A stretch of DNA of 25,617 nt from contig CAYUKK010000227.1 in the NCBI GenBank assembly GCA_964445305.1, positions 1-25,617 on the forward strand, read 5' to 3'. Under the pieces are notes generated by a model that was not told the origin of the DNA, searched no databases, and saw only the letters and a list, made by a program, of their open reading frames with translations. Shown piece after piece: positions 22,320 through 25,617 of the stretch. Origin of the DNA: CAYUKK01 sp964445305. Lineage in GTDB: Bacteria > Acidobacteriota > Aminicenantia > Aminicenantales > UBA8522. The stretch's first letter is position 1. Every line of letters starts with the position of its first letter. A program made the position numbers and the translations under genes.

Positions 22320-23780
22320 TCATCTTTTCAGTTGGCGGATGAGCTCCCGGTTGTGGTCGTAAATGTTGATGATGAGGGGCATCTCACCAGGCAGAGCGTG
22401 CGTTCCGCAGGCATGGCAGGGGTCATAAGGACGGAAGGCCATTTCTGCCAAGTTGAGGAGTCCCTCCGATACCTTCCCGCCCTTGATGAAAGTTTTGGCC
22501 GCTTTCTCGATGGACATGTTGATGGCTGCTGAATTGTTAACGGTGGCGACGATGAGGTTCGCCTCCTCGACGATGCCCTTGTCATCGGTCTTGTAGTGGT
22601 GGATGAGCGTTCCTCGAGGGGCTTCGACAATCCCCACCCCTTCGGTTGGCGTCGCCGTGGGTATGTTGCGGATATTCGTATCGGTGATGGACTTGTCTTC
22701 GAGGAGCATAACCATCGCTTCAGCCGCCTGGAGAGCCTCGATCAAACGGGCCCAGTGGAAAGCTAAGGTATTGTGCGCGGGCTTCCCGCCGAGGGTCTCG
22801 TACATGCGATCGTGCTCAGCCTGAGCTAAAGGAGTGGCCATGCCATCGGAAGCGTTTAACCGGGCCAGGGGAGCGACTCGATAAACGCCCGAATCCACCC
22901 CTTCGACGAACCCTTTCCAGCCGACCTTTTTCAGGAATGGAAACTTGATGTAGCTCCAGGGCTCGACGTGCTCGGCGATGTGCTCCAGGTATTCATTGGG
23001 TCTGAACTTAGCAAACTCTTTCCCGTCTGGCGTGACGACGCGGACGGCTCCATCGTAGAAATTGACCTTGTTCTTGTCGTCGACAAGACCCATATAATAG
23101 GTCTTGATTTTATAAGCGTCTCCGACAACGAGGTCGACATATTCTTTATTCTTGAGGACGACGTCGTTGAAAATCTGTAAAGCGAACTGGGCGAATTCGA
23201 CGGCGAACTTGGCCGTCTCGAGGAACTGAACCCTGTGCTCTTCGTCCAGGCCCTTGGAGACACCACCGGGCAGGCCGCAGACTGGATGGATGACCTTGCC
23301 CGCCAGGTAGTTGATGATGTCCCGGCATTCTCGCCGCACCCGGATAACCTTCCCGCCTATTTCCAGGCCGACTTTGCCAATGACGCCGAGGATATTCCTC
23401 TCGGCCGCTGGCGCCTGGGGACCGACGACGAAGTCCGGCCCGCCGAGGAAGAAAAAGTGGAGGGTGTGGTCCTCCATCATGAAGGTGTTATAGATGAGTT
23501 CGCGGATTTTCCTGGCCGTCGGGGTCGGCTCGACATGGAAAACGGCGTCCACGGTTTTGGTCGAGGCCATGTGGTGGGCCGTCGGGCAAACGCCGCAGAT
23601 GCGGGGGGTAATACGGGGCATCTCTTCGACTGGTCGGCCGACGGCGAACTGTTCGAAGCCGCGAAGTTCAGGAATCTGGAGGATGGCCCGTTCGACATCC
23701 CCCTTATCATCGAGGAAGATTTCAATCTTTCCATGGCCTTCGAGCCGGGTGATGGGGTCGATGGTGATTCTTTGGCTCAT
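22320..23780 (-). CDS. mvhA: Group 3c [NiFe] hydrogenase large subunit (MvhA-like)
   Basis: Catalytic subunit of the Hdr-linked, F420-non-reducing hydrogenase type. The 486-residue protein starts MSQRITIDPITRLEGHGKIE and has the N-terminal ligand motif PRICGVCPTAHH (Cys62/65) and the C-terminal motif DPCHACGTH (453-461, Cys455/458). A 25-residue extension follows His461 and should be removed by a maturation protease; the free protease at 10893-11369 is the likely enzyme. ATG overlaps the mvhG stop by 4 nt. No Sec codon and no fused domain, unlike HydA. With MvhG and MvhD it forms the module that docks on HdrA, here presumably the split HdrA of the plus-strand operon 15 kb away. Confidence 0.95.
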   Translation of the reverse strand: MSQRITIDPITRLEGHGKIEIFLDDKGDVERAILQIPELRGFEQFAVGRPVEEMPRITPRICGVCPTAHHMASTKTVDAVFHVEPTPTARKIRELIYNTFMMEDHTLHFFFLGGPDFVVGPQAPAAERNILGVIGKVGLEIGGKVIRVRRECRDIINYLAGKVIHPVCGLPGGVSKGLDEEHRVQFLETAKFAVEFAQFALQIFNDVVLKNKEYVDLVVGDAYKIKTYYMGLVDDKNKVNFYDGAVRVVTPDGKEFAKFRPNEYLEHIAEHVEPWSYIKFPFLKKVGWKGFVEGVDSGVYRVAPLARLNASDGMATPLAQAEHDRMYETLGGKPAHNTLAFHWARLIEALQAAEAMVMLLEDKSITDTNIRNIPTATPTEGVGIVEAPRGTLIHHYKTDDKGIVEEANLIVATVNNSAAINMSIEKAAKTFIKGGKVSEGLLNLAEMAFRPYDPCHACGTHALPGEMPLIINIYDHNRELIRQLKR

Positions 23781-24757
23781 CGGATTGCCTCCATGCGTCT
23801 CCGCTGCAAGATGGATTTGGGGAGACTGAAACGGTAGAAAGTTCCGGCCGGGTCGACGATGGTCTGGACGATCTTATCCATTTCCTTCTCGTCGACGGTT
23901 TCGAGGATTGAGGCGAGGGCGGAGAGGAACTTGGCGCCCTGGTCATAGACTTGGTCGGTGGGGCCGAAGCACCCCCGGCAGGGCATGTTCGCCTCAATGC
24001 AGCGCTCGCCGCATCCTGTCCTCGTTGCCGGGCCCATGCAGATGACTCCCTGAGCGAGGAAGCACTTCTCCGGGTCGAGCATGATTTCCCAGGGCCGTTT
24101 GATTTCCTTGATGGTCAATTTTTCCGGCTTGCTCGCGTTCCGGTCACAGTCGTCGCAAAGGCTCTTATTGGGCGAGAGAACAGCTCCCTTGGGAGGGAGC
24201 TTGCCTTCGAGGATAGCGGTCACAGCGTTGAGGATGAGGTCTCGCGGTGGCGCGCAGCCCGGCAGATAATAATCAACGTCGATAACCTGATCGAGGGCGT
24301 AGACGGTGTCGAAAAACTCGGGGAGGGTGAGCTCTTTTCCGTCGAGGATTGTCTTTTCCTGGGGAACGACCTTTTCTGGGTTTTGGGTCGAGGGCGTCGT
24401 CAGGTAAGCACGCCGAAAAATTGTTTCGCGATTCCAGAAATTGCCCAGCCCAGGAATTCCTCCCAGATGCGAGCAGGCACCATGAGCGACGACGAGCTGA
24501 GATTTTCGACGCAGGAGCTTGACCATTTCTTCTTGCTCGCTCAGCCGGATGGCGCCGTTGATGAAGCTAACGGCGATGGAGCCGTCGGGCATGGCCTCGA
24601 CGTCTTTTTTCTTGAAGTCGAGAGCGACGGGCCAGAAAACGATATCGACGGCCGCCACGACCTTGAGAATATCCTCGGCCAGGTCGACGATAGATTCCTC
24701 GCAGCCGCCGCAAGAGGAGCACCAGTAGAAAGCGACCTTAGGCTTGGGGTTGCTCAT
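23777..24757 (-). CDS. mvhG: Group 3c hydrogenase small subunit (MvhG-like)
   Basis: Iron-sulfur subunit relaying electrons from the NiFe site to MvhD. The 326 residues contain the intact proximal motif FYWCSSCGGCEES, then GACSHLGG, DYYLPGCAPPRD, and the C-terminal cluster ligands in CDDCDRN, KCFLAQGVICMGPATRTGCGERC and MPCRGCFGP. I chose ATG 24757 (MSNPKPKVAFYW) because GGGAGG lies 5 nt upstream; an earlier in-frame ATG (24778) adds seven residues without a ribosome site. It overlaps mvhD by 20 nt and mvhA by 4 nt. At 326 residues it has a C-terminal tail of about 60 residues after the last cluster motif, with no motif I recognise. Confidence 0.94.
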   Translation of the reverse strand: MSNPKPKVAFYWCSSCGGCEESIVDLAEDILKVVAAVDIVFWPVALDFKKKDVEAMPDGSIAVSFINGAIRLSEQEEMVKLLRRKSQLVVAHGACSHLGGIPGLGNFWNRETIFRRAYLTTPSTQNPEKVVPQEKTILDGKELTLPEFFDTVYALDQVIDVDYYLPGCAPPRDLILNAVTAILEGKLPPKGAVLSPNKSLCDDCDRNASKPEKLTIKEIKRPWEIMLDPEKCFLAQGVICMGPATRTGCGERCIEANMPCRGCFGPTDQVYDQGAKFLSALASILETVDEKEMDKIVQTIVDPAGTFYRFSLPKSILQRRRMEAIR

Positions 24758-25184
24758 GTTTGCCTCCCTTGGTGGCAAGGTGGAGAGGGCCTAATTTTCG
24801 GATCTGCTCGGTGAATTCGTTGCAGACCTGCTGAAATTTTACCCCTTCCGACGCCGACACCCATTCCAGCCGGAACCGCTCTTTTTCGATTCCAAATTGC
24901 TCCAGCATTTTGGAAAGGAGCTTGGCGCGTCGCATGGTTTTATAATTGCCTTCCTTGTAGTGACAATCTCCGAAATGACAGCCGGAGATGAGAACGCCAT
25001 CCGCTCCCTCCCGAAAGGCTTTTAAGACAAACTGGGGGTCAACGCGGCCGCTACACATGACCCTGATGATGCGCAGGTTGGGGGCATAGGTCATCCGGGC
25101 TGTACCGGCGAGGTCTGCTCCCGTGTAAGAGCACCAGTTGCATAGGAAGCCGACCAGGCGGGGCTCGAAAGTTCCATTGCTCAT
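24738..25184 (-). CDS. mvhD: MvhD-type [2Fe-2S] hydrogenase/Hdr linker subunit
   Basis: Small iron-sulfur protein that conducts electrons between the MvhAG hydrogenase and HdrA. The 148-residue protein has the family cysteines Cys15/Cys18 (FLCNWCSY), Cys44 (VMCSGRVDP), Cys69 and Cys74 (GCHFGDCHY), in a GADGVLISGCHFGDCHY context typical of MvhD/FrhD-like delta subunits. No in-frame TGA (selenocysteine) is used. ATG 25184 is preceded by AAGGAGG (minus strand) 6-7 nt upstream. First gene of mvhD-mvhG-mvhA. Its presence argues that the hydrogenase really couples to an HdrA-type flavoprotein, for which the split HdrA is the only candidate in this window. Confidence 0.94.
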   Translation of the reverse strand: MSNGTFEPRLVGFLCNWCSYTGADLAGTARMTYAPNLRIIRVMCSGRVDPQFVLKAFREGADGVLISGCHFGDCHYKEGNYKTMRRAKLLSKMLEQFGIEKERFRLEWVSASEGVKFQQVCNEFTEQIRKLGPLHLATKGGKHEQPQA

Positions 25185-25233
25185 CCAGAGCCTCCTTTTC
25201 TTAGGAATTCGTCAATCGAAGAATAAAACGCTA

Positions 25234-25263
25234 TATTATAGCCAACTCTCACTTAAAGTGCCA
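25234..25263 (-). promoter_or_regulatory. Promoter of mvhDGA (TATAAT; overlapping partial sigma-54 box)
   Basis: TATAAT (25239-25234, minus) has GTGGCA 18 nt upstream (4/6 for a -35), giving a leader of about 43 nt. The same -35 region contains a perfect sigma-54 -24 core, TGGCAC (25263-25258), but the -12 position reads GTGAG instead of TTGCW, so sigma-54 use is doubtful. I favour a sigma-70 type promoter. Confidence 0.45.
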
Positions 25264-25330
25264 CTCCTCCTCCACCCCCAAATTTGCCAATAGAGAATTA
25301 TCATCAAGCGAAAGTGCTTCATCTTGTAAC

Positions 25331-25610
25331 AAATTATCACGATAGCGAGTGCACCCGAGGGGTGGCGTGGTTCGGGGGCCCCCCGCCGACCCGAGCATTT
25401 GATGCCAAGGGAAACAGGCGAGGGGTTGGGGTGAGAAAGCCCGTCGAAGCCTGAGCGGGCATGGTTTCTCGAGCGAAGCGAGAGAAGAGCGAAGGCTGAG
25501 TCGGAGCGAGTTTCCTCGCTGGGGAAACGAGCGGGCTTCGCAATCCCAACTCCGAGCCTGGCCGGGGGTGAACCACGACAGGACCCGTCGGGTGCTTCTA
25601 TCGGCAATTT
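25331..25610. repeat. About 280-nt nested inverted-repeat element (structured RNA or palindromic repeat)
   Basis: Arms pair in order from outside in: AAATT (25331-25335) with AATTT (25606-25610); CGATAG (25340-25345) with CTATCG (25598-25603); GCACCCGA (25351-25358) with TCGGGTGC (25588-25595); CGTGGTTC (25366-25373) with GAACCACG (25570-25577). Inside lie GTTGGG/CCCAAC (25425-25430/25545-25550), AAGCCCG/CGGGCTT (25437-25443/25532-25538), and hairpins GTTTCC/GGAAAC (25510-25528) and TCTCG/CGAGA (25467-25483). No credible protein is encoded; open frames across it look like GC-rich noise. The end sequence recurs at 2935-2950, suggesting a dispersed family. It lies upstream of mvhD and reaches almost to the window edge. 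Confidence 0.65.
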
Positions 25611-25614
25611 CGGG
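25599..25614 (-). repeat. Second copy of the 16-bp repeat, end of the palindromic element
   Basis: The minus strand reads CCCGAAATTGCCGATA, identical to 2935-2950 on the plus strand. Here it overlaps the outermost arms of the inverted-repeat element. Confidence 0.55.
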
Positions 25615-25617
25615 CCA

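Noticed and set aside
25249..25263. Sigma-54 promoter for mvhD
   Set aside because: The -24 core TGGCAC is perfect but the -12 element (GTGAG) lacks the near-invariant GC. A TATAAT box 18 nt downstream is a better explanation.
25236..25607. Minus-strand frames of 123 and 79 codons across the right-edge region
   Set aside because: Low-complexity, Pro/Ser/Arg-rich translations that come from the GC-rich inverted repeats; both frames and both strands are open for the same reason.
25331..25610. CRISPR array or insertion sequence end
   Set aside because: There are no regularly spaced direct repeats and no transposase; the signal is nested inverted complementarity.

Overview
The window comes from an anaerobic, hydrogen-metabolising bacterium. 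Gene order, Shine-Dalgarno sites (AGGAGG type), Nuo-like subunits, NtrC-type regulators and sigma-54 promoters are bacterial. The phylum is not secured by the sequence; an Acidobacteriota/Aminicenantes-like or deltaproteobacterial-type anaerobe is only a guess. The whole window is energy and redox metabolism plus its regulation, with no transposase, integrase or phage gene.

Layout. 1-2861 (minus): large NAD-type glutamate dehydrogenase, running off the left edge. 2862-3282: divergent control region with tandem palindromes, a sigma-54 promoter and a folded leader. 3283-9866 (plus): hdrC, hdrB, a half-length hdrA, nuoE, nuoF, and a NuoG-like/HdrA fusion, so the flavoprotein HdrA is encoded as two separated halves with a nuoEFG-type cassette between them. 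9880-12478 (minus): receiver-histidine kinase, a hydrogenase maturation protease, hypB and hypA, tightly coupled. 12772-13564 (minus): two stand-alone receiver proteins behind a consensus-perfect sigma-54 promoter. 14045-18582 (minus): hydBGDA, a group 3b NAD(P)-linked [NiFe] hydrogenase whose catalytic subunit carries a fused maturation-protease domain; a sigma-54 promoter lies upstream. 18859-22216 (minus): a membrane sensor kinase and an NtrC-family sigma-54 activator. 22320-25184 (minus): mvhD-mvhG-mvhA, a group 3c hydrogenase of the kind that docks on HdrA. 25185-25617: promoter region and a roughly 280-nt nested inverted-repeat element.

How it may work together (inference). MvhADG would feed H2 electrons through MvhD to the split HdrA. 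NuoE/NuoF would add an NAD(H) site, HdrBC a disulfide-type site, and the many [4Fe-4S] clusters a ferredoxin site, giving a flavin-based bifurcating or confurcating complex. HydBGDA would exchange electrons between H2 and NAD(P)H. HypA, HypB and two proteases (one free, one fused) mature the nickel sites. The NtrC-like activator encoded after mvhA is the obvious candidate to drive the three sigma-54 promoters, making the window one coordinated hydrogen/redox regulon.

The most unusual points are the split HdrA with the NuoG-HdrA fusion, the hydrogenase-protease fusion, an Asp replacing a proximal-cluster Cys in the group 3b small subunit, the sigma-54 promoter set, and the long palindromic element at the right edge.
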